From Nitratidesulfovibrio termitidis HI1 (GTDB lineage Bacteria > Desulfobacterota > Desulfovibrionia > Desulfovibrionales > Desulfovibrionaceae), in the NCBI RefSeq assembly GCF_000504305.1, contig NZ_KI632512.1, forward strand, positions 151,307 through 215,306: a stretch of 64,000 nt of DNA, written 5' to 3'. Numbering within the stretch: position 1 is the stretch's first letter; each line of letters opens with the position of its first letter. The translations under genes and the position numbers were made by a program. Shown here piece by piece: positions 1 through 8,699 of the stretch. Under the pieces are notes generated by a model, which saw nothing but the letters and a program-made list of their open reading frames with translations, had not been told where the DNA came from and ran no database searches.

Positions 1-121
1 ACGGGTTGCCGACGACACCGAGCGTGATTACTTCATGGGACCCGCCGAGGCCAAGGAATACGGCATTATCGACAGCATCCTCACCTCGCGGCGGGATGCC
101 ACGCAGAACCAAGCGAAGTAG
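1..121 (+). CDS. clpP: ATP-dependent Clp protease proteolytic subunit ClpP, C-terminal end only
   Basis: The frame from the window edge to the TAG at 119-121 encodes the typical ClpP C-terminus: [20 protein letters not shown] followed by a short polar tail. In ClpP this segment contains the last helix of the head domain, and ClpP is the serine peptidase core that pairs with ClpX. The catalytic Ser, His and Asp lie upstream of the window. The gene ends 7 bases before clpX, so the two are almost certainly co-transcribed. The 5' part is cut by the window edge, not truncated biologically as far as can be seen. Confidence 0.93.
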   Translation, partial: RVADDTERDYFMGPAEAKEYGIIDSILTSRRDATQNQAK

Positions 122-128
122 GTACATC

Positions 129-1382
129 ATGGCCAATACCAAGGGCGGCTCGGAACGCGAGCTGCGTTGTTCCTTCTGCGGCAAGGGGCAGGACGCCGTG
201 CAGCGCCTCATTGCCGGGCCCGGCGTCTACATCTGCGACGAATGCGTCTCGCTCTGCAACGAGATCATCGCGCAGGAGCACATCACCGAAACGGTGGAAG
301 AGGGCAAGCTGCTCACTCCCGCCGAGATCAAGGCCAAGCTCGACGAGTACGTGATCGGCCAGCACCAGGCCAAGAAGATCCTGTCCGTGGCGGTGCACAA
401 CCACTACAAGCGGGTCTTTTTCGCCAGCGCCCTCGGCGGCGAGGTGGAACTGGAAAAGAGCAACATCCTGCTCATCGGTCCTTCCGGCAGCGGCAAGACC
501 CTGCTGGCCAAGACCCTGGCCCGCGTGCTGAAGGTGCCCTTCGCCATTGCCGACGCCACCACCCTGACCGAAGCCGGCTACGTGGGCGAAGACGTGGAAA
601 ACATCCTCGTCCAGCTGCTCCAGAATGCCGACTACGACATCGAGGCGGCGTCCAAGGGCATCATCTACATCGATGAAATCGACAAGATCTCCCGCAAGGG
701 CGACGGTCCCTCCATCACCCGCGACGTGTCGGGCGAAGGGGTGCAGCAGGCCCTCCTGAAGATCATCGAAGGCACCGAGGCCAACATCCCGCCCAAGGGC
801 GGGCGCAAGCACCCGCAGCAGGAATTCATCAGGATGGACACCTCGAACATCCTGTTCATCCTTGGCGGGGCGTTCATCGGGCTGGACAAGCTGATCGGGC
901 AGCGCATCGGCGGCGGGGCCATGGGCTTCGGCGCCAAGGTCGCCACCCGCAAGGATCTGCCCTTTGGCGAACTGCTGGGCCAGGTGCATCCCAACGACCT
1001 CGTGAAGTTCGGCCTGATTCCCGAATTCGTGGGTCGTATCCCCGTGGTGACCCACGTGGAGGAACTGAGCGAGGACGACCTGGTGCGCATCCTCACCGAG
1101 CCCAAGAACGCGCTGGTGCGCCAGTACCAGAAGCTGTTCGAACTGGACAAGGTGAGCCTGCGCTTCACCGCCAACGCGCTGAAGAGCATCGCCAGCCAGG
1201 CCATCGAGCGCAAGACCGGCGCGCGCGGCCTGCGCAACGTCATGGAATCGGTGATGCTCGACATCATGTACAAGCTGCCCTCGCAGCAGGACATCAAGGA
1301 GTGCGTCATCAACCGCGCCGTGGTGGAGAAAAGCCGCGAACCGGTGATGATCTACCACACCGAGGCCAAGACCGGCTCCTAG
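129..1382 (+). CDS. clpX: ATP-dependent Clp protease ATP-binding subunit ClpX
   Basis: Unfoldase that recognises tagged proteins and threads them into ClpP (cytoplasm). The 417-residue protein has an N-terminal four-cysteine zinc-binding domain (C14, C17, C36, C39), Walker A GPSGSGKT at about 117-124, Walker B IIYIDEID at about 178-185, the GYVG pore loop at 150-153 and a GGRKHPQQ pore-2 region. The ClpP-docking loop reads MGF rather than the more common IGF. The frame is open further upstream, but the ATG at 129 gives the conserved MANTKGG-type start just after clpP, so I take that one. Length is normal for the family. A terminator hairpin follows at 1387-1422. Confidence 0.98.
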   Translation: MANTKGGSERELRCSFCGKGQDAVQRLIAGPGVYICDECVSLCNEIIAQEHITETVEEGKLLTPAEIKAKLDEYVIGQHQAKKILSVAVHNHYKRVFFASALGGEVELEKSNILLIGPSGSGKTLLAKTLARVLKVPFAIADATTLTEAGYVGEDVENILVQLLQNADYDIEAASKGIIYIDEIDKISRKGDGPSITRDVSGEGVQQALLKIIEGTEANIPPKGGRKHPQQEFIRMDTSNILFILGGAFIGLDKLIGQRIGGGAMGFGAKVATRKDLPFGELLGQVHPNDLVKFGLIPEFVGRIPVVTHVEELSEDDLVRILTEPKNALVRQYQKLFELDKVSLRFTANALKSIASQAIERKTGARGLRNVMESVMLDIMYKLPSQQDIKECVINRAVVEKSREPVMIYHTEAKTGS

Positions 1383-1386
1383 TGAA

Positions 1387-1422
1387 TGCAACGGCGCGGT
1401 CCGCAAGGGCCGCGCCGTTATG
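1387..1422 (+). terminator. Terminator after clpX
   Basis: Perfect stem AACGGCGCGG (1390-1399) with CCGCGCCGTT (1410-1419). The inner bases TCC and GGG extend it to 13 pairs, closed by a GCAA tetraloop. Only a short T run (ATGGTTT) follows, so termination may be incomplete. Confidence 0.65.
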
Positions 1423-1566
1423 GTTTCGCCCCACGCGCCTGCGGGGGGGGGCCTCATCGGCCTTCCGTAGGCTGCCTCCGCTCCCCTTCCTCCATATCCG
1501 GTGGGAACTTTTACGGGGGGCGCCCGTGCACGGGGCATCCGGCATGGCGCCAGCGGTGGATTTCCG

Positions 1567-1590
1567 CATGGTATCCCCCAAGATACCATG
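1567..1590. promoter_or_regulatory. Perfect inverted repeat upstream of the lon promoter
   Basis: CATGGTATC (1567-1575) and its exact complement GATACCATG (1582-1590) are separated by six bases. The centre lies about 45 bases before the -35 box of the proposed lon promoter, in the 362-base gap between clpX and lon. It is not the HrcA/CIRCE sequence (TTAGCACTC-N9-GAGTGCTAA). It looks like a binding site for a dimeric regulator. Apart from the clpX terminator, this repeat and the promoter, I see nothing else in the gap. Confidence 0.5.
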
Positions 1591-1622
1591 ACGATTCCCA
1601 CGGTGCCCCTGCGGTGGATGCG

Positions 1623-1650
1623 TTGACAACGGGAATCGGGACACTAGTTT
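1623..1650 (+). promoter_or_regulatory. Probable housekeeping promoter for lon
   Basis: TTGACA at 1623-1628, a 16-base spacer, then TAGTTT at 1645-1650. The -35 box matches consensus fully; the -10 box is weak. It lies about 95 bases before the lon start and after the clpX terminator, so lon can be transcribed separately from clpPX. Confidence 0.5.
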
Positions 1651-1744
1651 GTGAGCATTGCGCCCCGTCTCGCACGCGGGGCTCCCGCGCCCCCTTCCGG
1701 CGCGCGGGCACCCGGCGGCCCTTGCCGCCGTTCTGGAGGAATGA

Positions 1745-4204
1745 ATGAGCGATTTCGACGTTGATGGCGAAAAGGCCCGTCCCGTTCTGGACCTGCCGCT
1801 GATGTCGCTGCGCGAGGTGGTGATGTTCCCGCGCTCCATCGTGCCCCTGTTCGTGGGGCGCGAGGCGTCCATACGGGCCATCGAGAACGCCATCTCCGAT
1901 TACGGCAAGAAGATATTCCTGGTGGCCCAGCGCGAGCCCGAAGTGGAAAAGCCCGGCGGCGAAGACCTGTTCGAGGTCGGCACCGTCAGCAAGATACTGC
2001 AACTGCTGCGCCTGCCCGACGGCACCATCAAGGTGCTGTTCGAAGGCCTGTACCGTGCCCGCTGGGAAGCCCTTGGCGAAGAAGGCGAGGGCGACTTTCC
2101 CCGCGCCTCCATCCTGCCCCTGCGCGAATCCGACGCCCTGACCGCAGAGTCCGAGGCTTTGGTGCGCGCCACGCAGGAAGCGCTGGAGGAATACAGCAAG
2201 ATCAACAAGAAGCTGGCGCAGGAAACCCTGCTTGCCATCACCGCCATCAACACGGCGGGCCGTCTCGCCGACGCGGTGATGCCCCACCTGAAGGTGGACT
2301 ACCGCAAGAAGCAGGAAGTGCTGGAACTGGAAGACCCGGTGGTGCGCCTTGAAAAGGTGTACGAGCTGCTCCAGGGCGAGATTGCCATCTCGTCCATGGA
2401 AAAGCGCATCAAGAACCGCGTCAAGAACCAGATGGAGCGCAACCAGCGCGAGTACTACCTGAACGAGCAGATCAAGGCCATCCACAAGGAAATGGGTCGC
2501 GAGGAAGACCCCCAGGCCGAGGTCAACGAGCTTGAACAGCGCCTGGCGGAAAAGAACATGCCCGACGAGGCGCGCGAGAAGGCCCTGCGCGAGATGAAGA
2601 AGCTGCGCCAGATGCCGCCTTCGTCCGCAGAGTACACCGTGGTGCGCAACTACGTGGACTGGATTCTCGACCTGCCGTGGAACACCCTGAAGGAAACCGA
2701 GATCGACATCGAGAAGGCCCGCACGGTTCTCGACGCCGATCACTACGGCCTGGAAAAGCCCAAGGAACGCATCCTTGAGTATCTGGCAGTCCAGAAGCTG
2801 GTGAACCGCCTGAAGGGCCCCATCCTGTGCCTGGTCGGCCCCCCCGGCGTGGGCAAGACCTCGCTGGCCAAGTCCGTGGCCAAGGCCACGGGCCGCGAGT
2901 TCGTGCGCCTGTCCCTGGGCGGCGTGCGCGACGAGGCCGAAATCCGCGGTCACCGGCGCACCTACGTGGGTGCGTTGCCCGGCAAGATCATCCAGTCGCT
3001 GAAGCGGGTGAAGTTCAACAACCCCCTGTTCTGCCTGGACGAAATCGACAAGATGAGCATGGACTTCCGGGGCGACCCTTCCGCCGCCCTGCTGGAAGTG
3101 CTGGACCCCGAGCAGAACAACACCTTCAACGACCACTACCTGGACATGGACTACGACCTGTCGCAGGTGTTCTTCATCACCACGGCCAACAGCCTGCATT
3201 CCATCCCCCTGCCGTTGCAGGACCGCATGGAAATCATCCGGCTGCCCGGCTACCTCGAAACGGAAAAGCGCCGCATCGCGCGCGAATTCCTGCTGCCCAA
3301 GCAGATCGAGGCGCACGGCATCAAGCCCGAGAACCTGAAGATGTCGGACAACGCCGTGCTGGAGATGATCCGCACCTACACCCGCGAGGCGGGGGTGCGT
3401 AACCTCGAGCGCGAACTGGCGGGGATATGCCGCAAGGTGGCCATGCAGATCGTCGAGGCCGATGACCTGGACAAGACGGTCACCGTCACCCGGCAGAACC
3501 TGTCCCAGTTGCTGGGCGTGAAGAAGTTCCGCTATGGCGAGCGCGAGGCCAACGCGCAGGTTGGCGTGACCACCGGCCTTGCCTGGACCGAACTTGGCGG
3601 CGAACTGCTGATGGTGGAAACCGCCCTCATGCCCGGCACCGGCAAGGTGGTCATCACCGGCAAGCTCGGCGACGTCATGACCGAATCGGCCAAGGCCGCC
3701 CTGTCCTATGTGCGCTCGCGGTCCAACATGTTCGGCCTGCGCAGCGACTTCCACAAGGACATCGACATCCATGTGCACGTGCCCGAAGGCGCCACCCCCA
3801 AGGACGGCCCCTCCGCCGGCATCACCCTGGCCACCTCGCTGGTCTCCGCGCTGCTTGGCATACCCGTGCGCAACGACGTGGCCATGACCGGCGAGATCAC
3901 CCTGCGCGGTCGCGTGCTGCCCATCGGCGGCCTGCGCGAGAAGCTGCTGGCCGCCCACCGGGGCCTGATCACCAAGGTGCTCGTGCCGCGCGACAACAAG
4001 AAGGACCTCAAGGACGTCCCCGACGAAATCCTCAAGGACCTGACCATCACCTTCGTGGATCACGTGGACGAAGTGCTGCCCCTGGCCCTCGAAAGCGAGG
4101 CCGAAGCCATCTTCTCCGGACGCGCCGAAGGCCTGCCGCTCTTCCGCACCCTGCGCGAAGGCGCGGGCTGCGACGTGACCCCGCCCGTGCCCACCGCGCA
4201 CTAG
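1745..4204 (+). CDS. lon: ATP-dependent protease Lon
   Basis: Cytoplasmic AAA+ serine protease that degrades misfolded and regulatory proteins. The 819-residue protein starts with the Lon substrate-binding domain (roughly 15-215), followed by an AAA+ module with Walker A GPPGVGKT at 365-372 and Walker [10 protein letters not shown]. The C-terminal protease domain has the catalytic Ser690 in DGPSAG and Lys733 in LREKLLAAH, 43 residues apart as in E. coli Lon (S679/K722). GGAGG just before the ATG is a good ribosome site. Some delta-proteobacteria carry more than one Lon; nothing here shows whether this is the only copy. Confidence 0.98.
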   Translation: MSDFDVDGEKARPVLDLPLMSLREVVMFPRSIVPLFVGREASIRAIENAISDYGKKIFLVAQREPEVEKPGGEDLFEVGTVSKILQLLRLPDGTIKVLFEGLYRARWEALGEEGEGDFPRASILPLRESDALTAESEALVRATQEALEEYSKINKKLAQETLLAITAINTAGRLADAVMPHLKVDYRKKQEVLELEDPVVRLEKVYELLQGEIAISSMEKRIKNRVKNQMERNQREYYLNEQIKAIHKEMGREEDPQAEVNELEQRLAEKNMPDEAREKALREMKKLRQMPPSSAEYTVVRNYVDWILDLPWNTLKETEIDIEKARTVLDADHYGLEKPKERILEYLAVQKLVNRLKGPILCLVGPPGVGKTSLAKSVAKATGREFVRLSLGGVRDEAEIRGHRRTYVGALPGKIIQSLKRVKFNNPLFCLDEIDKMSMDFRGDPSAALLEVLDPEQNNTFNDHYLDMDYDLSQVFFITTANSLHSIPLPLQDRMEIIRLPGYLETEKRRIAREFLLPKQIEAHGIKPENLKMSDNAVLEMIRTYTREAGVRNLERELAGICRKVAMQIVEADDLDKTVTVTRQNLSQLLGVKKFRYGEREANAQVGVTTGLAWTELGGELLMVETALMPGTGKVVITGKLGDVMTESAKAALSYVRSRSNMFGLRSDFHKDIDIHVHVPEGATPKDGPSAGITLATSLVSALLGIPVRNDVAMTGEITLRGRVLPIGGLREKLLAAHRGLITKVLVPRDNKKDLKDVPDEILKDLTITFVDHVDEVLPLALESEAEAIFSGRAEGLPLFRTLREGAGCDVTPPVPTAH

Positions 4205-4224
4205 GCGAAATGAATGTGAGAGCG

Positions 4225-4263
4225 CCGGGGAGGGGACCCTTTGAAAAGGGTCTCCCTCCCCGG
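4225..4263 (+). repeat. Dispersed terminator-like hairpin repeat, empty form
   Basis: Left arm CCGGGGAGGGGACCCTTT (4225-4242) pairs imperfectly with AAAGGGTCTCCCTCCCCGG, ending at 4263; the loop is only two bases. The same arms recur at 21217-21312, where a 59-base palindromic element occupies the loop, so this copy is the unoccupied form. It follows lon directly and can act as its terminator. Confidence 0.75.
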
Positions 4264-4300
4264 ACCCCTCCCCCCCAAACTTTTCAATTGGCTTGGTGAA

Positions 4301-4335
4301 CCCCCGTCGCGGAAACGCGACGGGGGCTCTTTGTT
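4301..4335 (+). terminator. Second terminator after lon
   Basis: CCCCCGTCGCG (4301-4311) and CGCGACGGGGG (4316-4326) form a perfect 11-pair stem with a GAAA tetraloop, followed by CTCTTTGTTT. It is a good intrinsic terminator for plus-strand transcripts from lon. Confidence 0.75.
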
Positions 4336-4487
4336 TGCGAAGTGATGCTGGGGAGAGGGGAGGATTTCGGTGCGTCAAATAGGAGCCGCCCCGTCCTGAA
4401 CGGCAGGGCGGGGCGGTCCGTATCCTGGGCGTGGTGCCCGGGCCCTGGCCCTGCTGGCGCGCAGGGCTGGGCGTCGGAATTTGTAGG

Positions 4488-5063
4488 TCAGCGCAGGCTG
4501 GTGCCCACGCTGGGCCGGATGGGGCCAATGCGCGAGGCGTCCACCAGCAGTGGGCGCAGTTCCTCGGAAACCGGCACCGTGGCCGTGCCCATGGCCAGCA
4601 CCTCGTTGGTGGGGGTGTGGATGAGCCGCATGTTGAAGCGCACGGCCTTGGGGGTGATGGTGTAGGTGCCCGCCAGAATGGCCACGCTGGCCACGTTCTG
4701 GGTGCCCAGCAGTTCCGTCTTGCGGGTCAGCAGCAGTTCGCCCGTTTCCGGCTGGAACAGGATGGTGCGGCCCTTGCGGATTTCCTGCACCCGGTAGCCC
4801 GCCTGCACGAACCAGCGGGACATTTCCTCGGCCATCTGGCGGGCCAGCCCGTTGGCGCCTTCCAGGTCGCCAAGGTCCACCGGGGTGGTGACCATGATGC
4901 TGATGCCCTTGGCGGGCGGGGCTTCCTGCCCCAGTTTGCGGGCCATCTGCACGTCCATGGCCGCAGCCATGGCGTCGGCGGCTTCGGGCACGCTGGCGGC
5001 GGCCGCCGCCAGGGGCAGCAGCAGGCCTATGGTCAGCACGAGCAGGGCGAGTATGCGCTTCAT
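4488..5063 (-). CDS. Exported FlgO-domain protein
   Basis: A 191-residue protein with a clear signal peptide (MKRILALLVLTIGLLLPLAAAAA). The mature part matches the FlgO-like pattern: a conserved block (LARQMAEEMSRWFVQAGYRV) followed by a segment ending in GELLLTRKTELL. FlgO-family proteins are outer-membrane-associated factors linked to flagellar stability in Vibrio. Here there are no flagellar genes nearby, so an envelope role is only inferred. The start is supported by GGAG six bases upstream. It is the last gene of a three-gene minus-strand unit with the lipoprotein (5086-5352) and a second FlgO-domain protein (5370-6305). Confidence 0.8.
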   Translation of the reverse strand: MKRILALLVLTIGLLLPLAAAAASVPEAADAMAAAMDVQMARKLGQEAPPAKGISIMVTTPVDLGDLEGANGLARQMAEEMSRWFVQAGYRVQEIRKGRTILFQPETGELLLTRKTELLGTQNVASVAILAGTYTITPKAVRFNMRLIHTPTNEVLAMGTATVPVSEELRPLLVDASRIGPIRPSVGTSLR

Positions 5064-5085
5064 GGGATGCTCCGGAATCGCCGCG

Positions 5086-5352
5086 TCAGCGCAGCGTCTT
5101 TATCTGGCGGTCCACCACGTCCACTTCGCGGGCCAGGGCGTCGCGCACATCGTCCGAGCGCGCGGCGGCCAGCGCCAGCAGGTAGTGTTCGCGGGCCAGT
5201 TCGTAGCGGCCCTGAGCCTGATAGGTGCGGCCCTGATGCCAGTTGTATAGGGCCTCGTCGCTGTCCGGTACGGAGGCCACCTGCCTGCCGCATCCGCCAA
5301 GGGCGGGCAGGGCAAGGCTGGCCAGCAGCAGAAGTATGGCAGGGATGCGCAT
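5086..5352 (-). CDS. Small lipoprotein with TPR-like repeat
   Basis: An 88-residue lipoprotein. The signal peptide MRIPAILLLLASLALPALGG ends in a lipobox (LGGC). The mature part has one tetratricopeptide-like unit (ALYNWHQGRTYQAQGRYELA) and a second helix pair. A GTG at 5367 would add five residues, but the ATG at 5352 has GAGGG at a better distance. It lies between two FlgO-domain proteins, 22 bases before the downstream one and 17 bases after the upstream one. Role unknown; an outer-membrane scaffold or assembly helper for its neighbours is a guess from context. Confidence 0.75.
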   Translation of the reverse strand: MRIPAILLLLASLALPALGGCGRQVASVPDSDEALYNWHQGRTYQAQGRYELAREHYLLALAAARSDDVRDALAREVDVVDRQIKTLR

Positions 5353-5369
5353 GATGGGTGCCCTCACGG

Positions 5370-6305
5370 CTATTTCCGGGTAGTCCGGTCGAAATCGCCG
5401 ATGTTCATGGAACCGCCCGTCAACTTGCGCCCGGTGTTGGCCAGCATGCGGCCCAGCAGCCCGTTGGCGGGTGTCACCAGTTCCGCCGTGCGCAGCACCA
5501 GGCCGTCCGCCGCGCGGATCAGCCGTGCGTTGATGAACACGCTGTACTTGTCGCGGTAGTAGGTGCCCGCCACGAACACGGCCCAGCCTTCGCGCGCGGG
5601 CAGCACGCCCACGTTGCGCGACAGCAGGAATTCGCCTTCGCCCTCGCGCGGGCGCAGGGTGCCGGGCAGGCGGTATTCGCGCACGGGAAAACCGCGCTGG
5701 TTGAATTCGTAGAACAGTTGTTCCGCAATGTAGCGGCCAAGCGACGACGATTCGTCAAAGTCGTCCTGATTCACAAACGACGTTGGCAGGGCAATGTACC
5801 CCATCAGCGCGTCGTTGGGCACGGTGGCCAGCAACTGGTCCACCAGTTCACGCACCTTCAGCTTCAGTTCGCGGGCTTCCATGTAGTTGGGGTCCGCCTG
5901 GGGGCGCGGCGCGCCCTTGCTCCAGAACATGCCGCCCTGATTGTCGGGCACCATGAAGCCGTTGTCGTGGGTGACCACCGTGGACAGGGGCATGGTTTGC
6001 CCGTTCACGTTGGCCTCGCCCGATTCCCTGGCCTCCAGCGGGGCGCCGGGGTCAGCGCCGAGACGCGGCGGATGGGGCGCCATGGAGGATGGCTGCGGCG
6101 GGACGCCCTGCGACTGGCGCATCTCGGCCCCGGCGGATGTACCGCCGGGGGGCAGCAGGGGCAGGGCGGCAAGGGCCAGCCCGGTCAGGACGATACCCGT
6201 GCGGGCCAGCGCCGCAACGCCCGTGCCTGCCGTCTTGTCCTGCCCCTTGGCGGGGGTCTTCTGCGGAATATGTGACTCGCGGGGTACGCGGGATTCACGG
6301 GACAT
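5370..6305 (-). CDS. Large FlgO-domain protein
   Basis: A 311-residue protein. The N-terminus has a polar, basic stretch (MSRESRVPRESHIPQKTPAK), then one hydrophobic segment at about 30-55 (GIVLTGLALAALPLLPP) that could be a late signal peptide or a membrane anchor. A Pro/Gly-rich linker follows. The C-terminal 200 residues form a FlgO-like domain with LGRYIAEQLFYEFNQRGFPV and a GEFLLSRNVG core. The frame stays open far upstream, but the ATG at 6305 is followed by plausible coding sequence and preceded by a GGAGG-like site (CCGGAGGC). First gene of the trio running to 4488. No flagellar gene is near, so its function is unknown. Confidence 0.75.
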   Translation of the reverse strand: MSRESRVPRESHIPQKTPAKGQDKTAGTGVAALARTGIVLTGLALAALPLLPPGGTSAGAEMRQSQGVPPQPSSMAPHPPRLGADPGAPLEARESGEANVNGQTMPLSTVVTHDNGFMVPDNQGGMFWSKGAPRPQADPNYMEARELKLKVRELVDQLLATVPNDALMGYIALPTSFVNQDDFDESSSLGRYIAEQLFYEFNQRGFPVREYRLPGTLRPREGEGEFLLSRNVGVLPAREGWAVFVAGTYYRDKYSVFINARLIRAADGLVLRTAELVTPANGLLGRMLANTGRKLTGGSMNIGDFDRTTRK

Positions 6306-6517
6306 GGGTTGCCTCCGGGGGTATCCGCGCGGCGCCGGGCCGCGCGCTGCATGCCATGGGAAGGAGCGTTGACCGGCAATGGTCCTGGCGCTTCCCTCGG
6401 GATGCTTCGTTGCTCGTCCTATCGGCGGAAACACGAAAAGCTTGAGGTTGCAATCCGCACGGTCGGGGTGTTCATCGGCATGTCGCAAGCGGGCGACGGC
6501 AAGGGGGTGTGCGAAGG

Positions 6518-6572
6518 GGGCAATGTTTGCGGCATGCGCCAGCGGCAGGTGGTGGTGCACGCAACATTGCCC
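6518..6572. promoter_or_regulatory. Inverted repeat with 35-base loop
   Basis: GGGCAATGTT (6518-6527) is the exact complement of AACATTGCCC (6563-6572). The neighbouring bases TGCG and CGC extend the pairing after a one-base bulge. It lies between divergent units, about 410 bases before the hydrogenase regulator and 210 before the FlgO gene. It could be a pair of operator half-sites or an RNA hairpin; no poly-T follows on either strand. Confidence 0.4.
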
Positions 6573-6668
6573 ACGCCGGTGTATTGTTTGATGACACAAC
6601 CCGGAATGTCGCCATTGATGAAATCTATTTTCATGATAGGCAACGTACACGAAAAATGTAGCACGAAA

Positions 6669-6697
6669 TTGACATAGGTAACACATGAGGGTAATCG
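6669..6697 (+). promoter_or_regulatory. Candidate promoter for the hydrogenase operon
   Basis: TTGACA at 6669-6674, a 17-base spacer, then TAATCG at 6692-6697. The -35 is perfect and the -10 partial. It is the best housekeeping-type promoter on the plus strand before the hydrogenase operon, leaving a leader of about 280 bases. That leader contains the 6727-6739 palindrome. Confidence 0.4.
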
Positions 6698-6986
6698 CAA
6701 TAAAAAACATAACACGCAGGTCGTAACGTGCGACGCACGCTGGTGTGCGACGGACAGGGCGGCTTCGCGTGCAGGCTCGCGGTTGTTGCGGGATTACGCA
6801 GCCCGCGTGGCGGTGGCATGCCATCCGGTGCGCCGTGCACCGTCTGGCTCTCTGCCCTGCCATGTCAGGCATTCCGGGCCGTGCCCTGCCATGCCGTATC
6901 GGGCAGTATCGGGCGGATGGCGGGATGGGGACCGGCGAAATTGGTGCGGCTGGCATGACCGGCGAGCCTGGGGAGACCGGGTGGGG

Positions 6987-7256
6987 ATGCAAGCCAACGG
7001 ACAATGCAAGCGCGTGGGCGTGGTGGCGCTGCTGGTCAGCAACCGCGAGGCCTGCGCGGACAAGGTCAATGCCGTGATCAGCGAGTTCGGTTCGCTGGTC
7101 ATCGGACGCATGGGGGTGCCGTACCGGGAGCGCGGAGTGGGCGTCATTTCGCTGATCGTGGACGGCACCACCGACGAACTGGGGGCGATGACGGGCAGGC
7201 TGGGGGCCATCCCCGGCGTGCGCATCAAGACGCTTCTGCTTACCGACGCGGCATGA
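6987..7256 (+). CDS. TM1266-type iron-only hydrogenase system putative regulator
   Basis: An 89-residue protein of the small ACT-like/ferredoxin-fold family found beside [FeFe] hydrogenase maturation genes (the TM1266 family). Typical features are VGVVALLVSNREACADKVNA, then a glycine-rich stretch, then ISLIVDGTTDELGAMTGRLG and VRIKTLLL near the end. It resembles the C-terminal ligand-binding domain of NikR but has no DNA-binding domain. An in-frame GTG at 6981, five bases after GGGAG, is an equally good start and would add two residues. First gene of the operon, 33 bases before hydG. The regulatory role is a family annotation, not visible in the sequence. Confidence 0.85.
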   Translation: MQANGQCKRVGVVALLVSNREACADKVNAVISEFGSLVIGRMGVPYRERGVGVISLIVDGTTDELGAMTGRLGAIPGVRIKTLLLTDAA

Positions 7257-7289
7257 GCCGCGCCGCCATACCGTGGAAGGAGCAGGACC

Positions 7290-8699
7290 ATGGGCAAGGC
7301 AACGGATGCCGACAGGGACGTTTCGTGGCTTGACGACGGCTTCATCGCGGACACGCTGGCCCGCAACACCACCGAGGACGCGGGCAAGATCCGCGAGGTG
7401 CTGGCCAAGGCCCGCGAACTGGAAGGGCTGGACCACGACGACGTGGCCGCGCTGATGCACGTGCAAAGCCCCGGCCTTGTCGATGAACTGTTCGACACGG
7501 CCCGCCGGGTCAAGGAAGAGATTTACGGCAACCGGCTGGTCATGTTCGCGCCGCTGTACATCTCCAACCTGTGCGCCAACGAATGTCTGTACTGTGCGTT
7601 TCGCGCCACCAACAGGGATCTGGACCGCCGTGCCCTGTCCATGGACGAGGTGGCCGCGGAAACCCGCGTGCTGGTGCGCCAGGGCCACAAGCGGGTGCTG
7701 CTGGTGGCGGGCGAATCGTACCCCGGCGAGGGCTTCGAGTACGTGCTGAAGGCCATCGACGCGGTGTACTCGGTGCATGAGGAAAGCGGCGAGATCCGGC
7801 GGGTCAACGTCAACGTGGCCCCGCTGACGGTGGAAGACTTCACCCGGCTGAAGGAACGCGGCATCGGCACCTACCAGCTGTTCCAGGAAACCTACCATCG
7901 GCCCACCTACACCCGCGTGCATGTGGGCGGCCTGAAGCGCGACTTCGACTGGCGCGCCTCGGCCATGGACCGTGCCATGCGCGCGGGCATCGACGACGTG
8001 GGCCTGGGCGTGCTGTACGGGCTGGCCGACTGGCGGTTCGACACCCTGGCGCTGATGAGCCACATCCGCCATCTGGAAGACCGCTTCGGCGTGGGCTGCC
8101 ACACCATCAGCGTGCCGCGCATCGAGCCCGCCGTGGGTTCCGAGATGGCCAGCTGTCCGCCGCAGGCCGTGACCGACGACGAATTCCGCAAGCTGGTGGC
8201 CATCCTGCGGCTGGCCGTGCCCTACACCGGGCTGATCATGTCCACGCGAGAGAACGCAGAGGTGCGCCACGCCACCCTGGCCCTTGGCGTGTCGCAGATA
8301 TCGGCGGGCAGCCGCACCAACCCCGGCGGCTACACCGAGGCGGAAAAGTTCGAATCCAGCCAGTTCCAGCTCGGCGACCACCGCAGTCTTTCCGAGGTCG
8401 TGGCCGACATCGGACGCATGGGCTACATCCCCTCGTTCTGTACCGCCTGCTACCGGTTGGGCCGCACCGGGCAGGACTTCATGGACCTGGCCAAGCCCGG
8501 CCTGATCAAGGAAAAGTGCGCCCCCAACGCACTGTCCACCTTCCTCGAATACCTCATCGACTACGGCAGCCCCATGGAGCGCGAGGTGGGACAGGGCGTC
8601 ATAGCCGCCGAACTCGGCTGCATGGACGACCGTACCCGCCGCGTGGCCGAACGCATGCTGGGCAAGGTGCAGGAAGGGCGCAGGGATGTCTTCTGCTGA
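7290..8699 (+). CDS. hydG: [FeFe] hydrogenase maturase HydG (radical SAM tyrosine lyase)
   Basis: HydG cleaves tyrosine to p-cresol and dehydroglycine and makes the CO and CN ligands of the H-cluster as an Fe(CO)2CN synthon. The 469-residue protein has the radical-SAM motif CANECLYC (C95, C99, C102). The C-terminal auxiliary-cluster motif begins with CTACYRLGRTGQ and has a third cysteine in KEKC, the CX2CX22C spacing that separates HydG from ThiH. AAGGAG lies seven bases before the ATG. It overlaps the aspartase gene by 14 bases, so translation is probably coupled. Confidence 0.97.
   Translation: MGKATDADRDVSWLDDGFIADTLARNTTEDAGKIREVLAKARELEGLDHDDVAALMHVQSPGLVDELFDTARRVKEEIYGNRLVMFAPLYISNLCANECLYCAFRATNRDLDRRALSMDEVAAETRVLVRQGHKRVLLVAGESYPGEGFEYVLKAIDAVYSVHEESGEIRRVNVNVAPLTVEDFTRLKERGIGTYQLFQETYHRPTYTRVHVGGLKRDFDWRASAMDRAMRAGIDDVGLGVLYGLADWRFDTLALMSHIRHLEDRFGVGCHTISVPRIEPAVGSEMASCPPQAVTDDEFRKLVAILRLAVPYTGLIMSTRENAEVRHATLALGVSQISAGSRTNPGGYTEAEKFESSQFQLGDHRSLSEVVADIGRMGYIPSFCTACYRLGRTGQDFMDLAKPGLIKEKCAPNALSTFLEYLIDYGSPMEREVGQGVIAAELGCMDDRTRRVAERMLGKVQEGRRDVFC

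Larger units (their letters stand above)
6306..6980. other. Long divergent intergenic region between the FlgO trio and the hydrogenase operon
   Basis: About 675 bases without a convincing gene. The part at 6570-6720 is clearly richer in A and T than its surroundings, as expected for promoters. It holds a 10-base inverted repeat with a 35-base loop (6518-6572), a promoter candidate (6669-6697) and a small perfect palindrome CGTGCG-A-CGCACG (6727-6739). Open frames here have no recognisable protein character. I found no Rex-type TTGTGAA/TTCACAA site. Confidence 0.6.

Noticed and set aside
1511-4528. Long minus-strand open frame (over 1000 codons) opposite lon
   Set aside because: It lies fully opposite lon, has low-complexity His/Gly/Gln/Leu-rich composition and no ribosome site. 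High GC keeps the opposite frame open by chance. The same applies to the long frames opposite hydG, znuA, proS and dnaE.
6306-6980. Rex or CIRCE operator before the hydrogenase operon
   Set aside because: No TTGTGAA/TTCACAA or TTAGCACTC/GAGTGCTAA pair is present.
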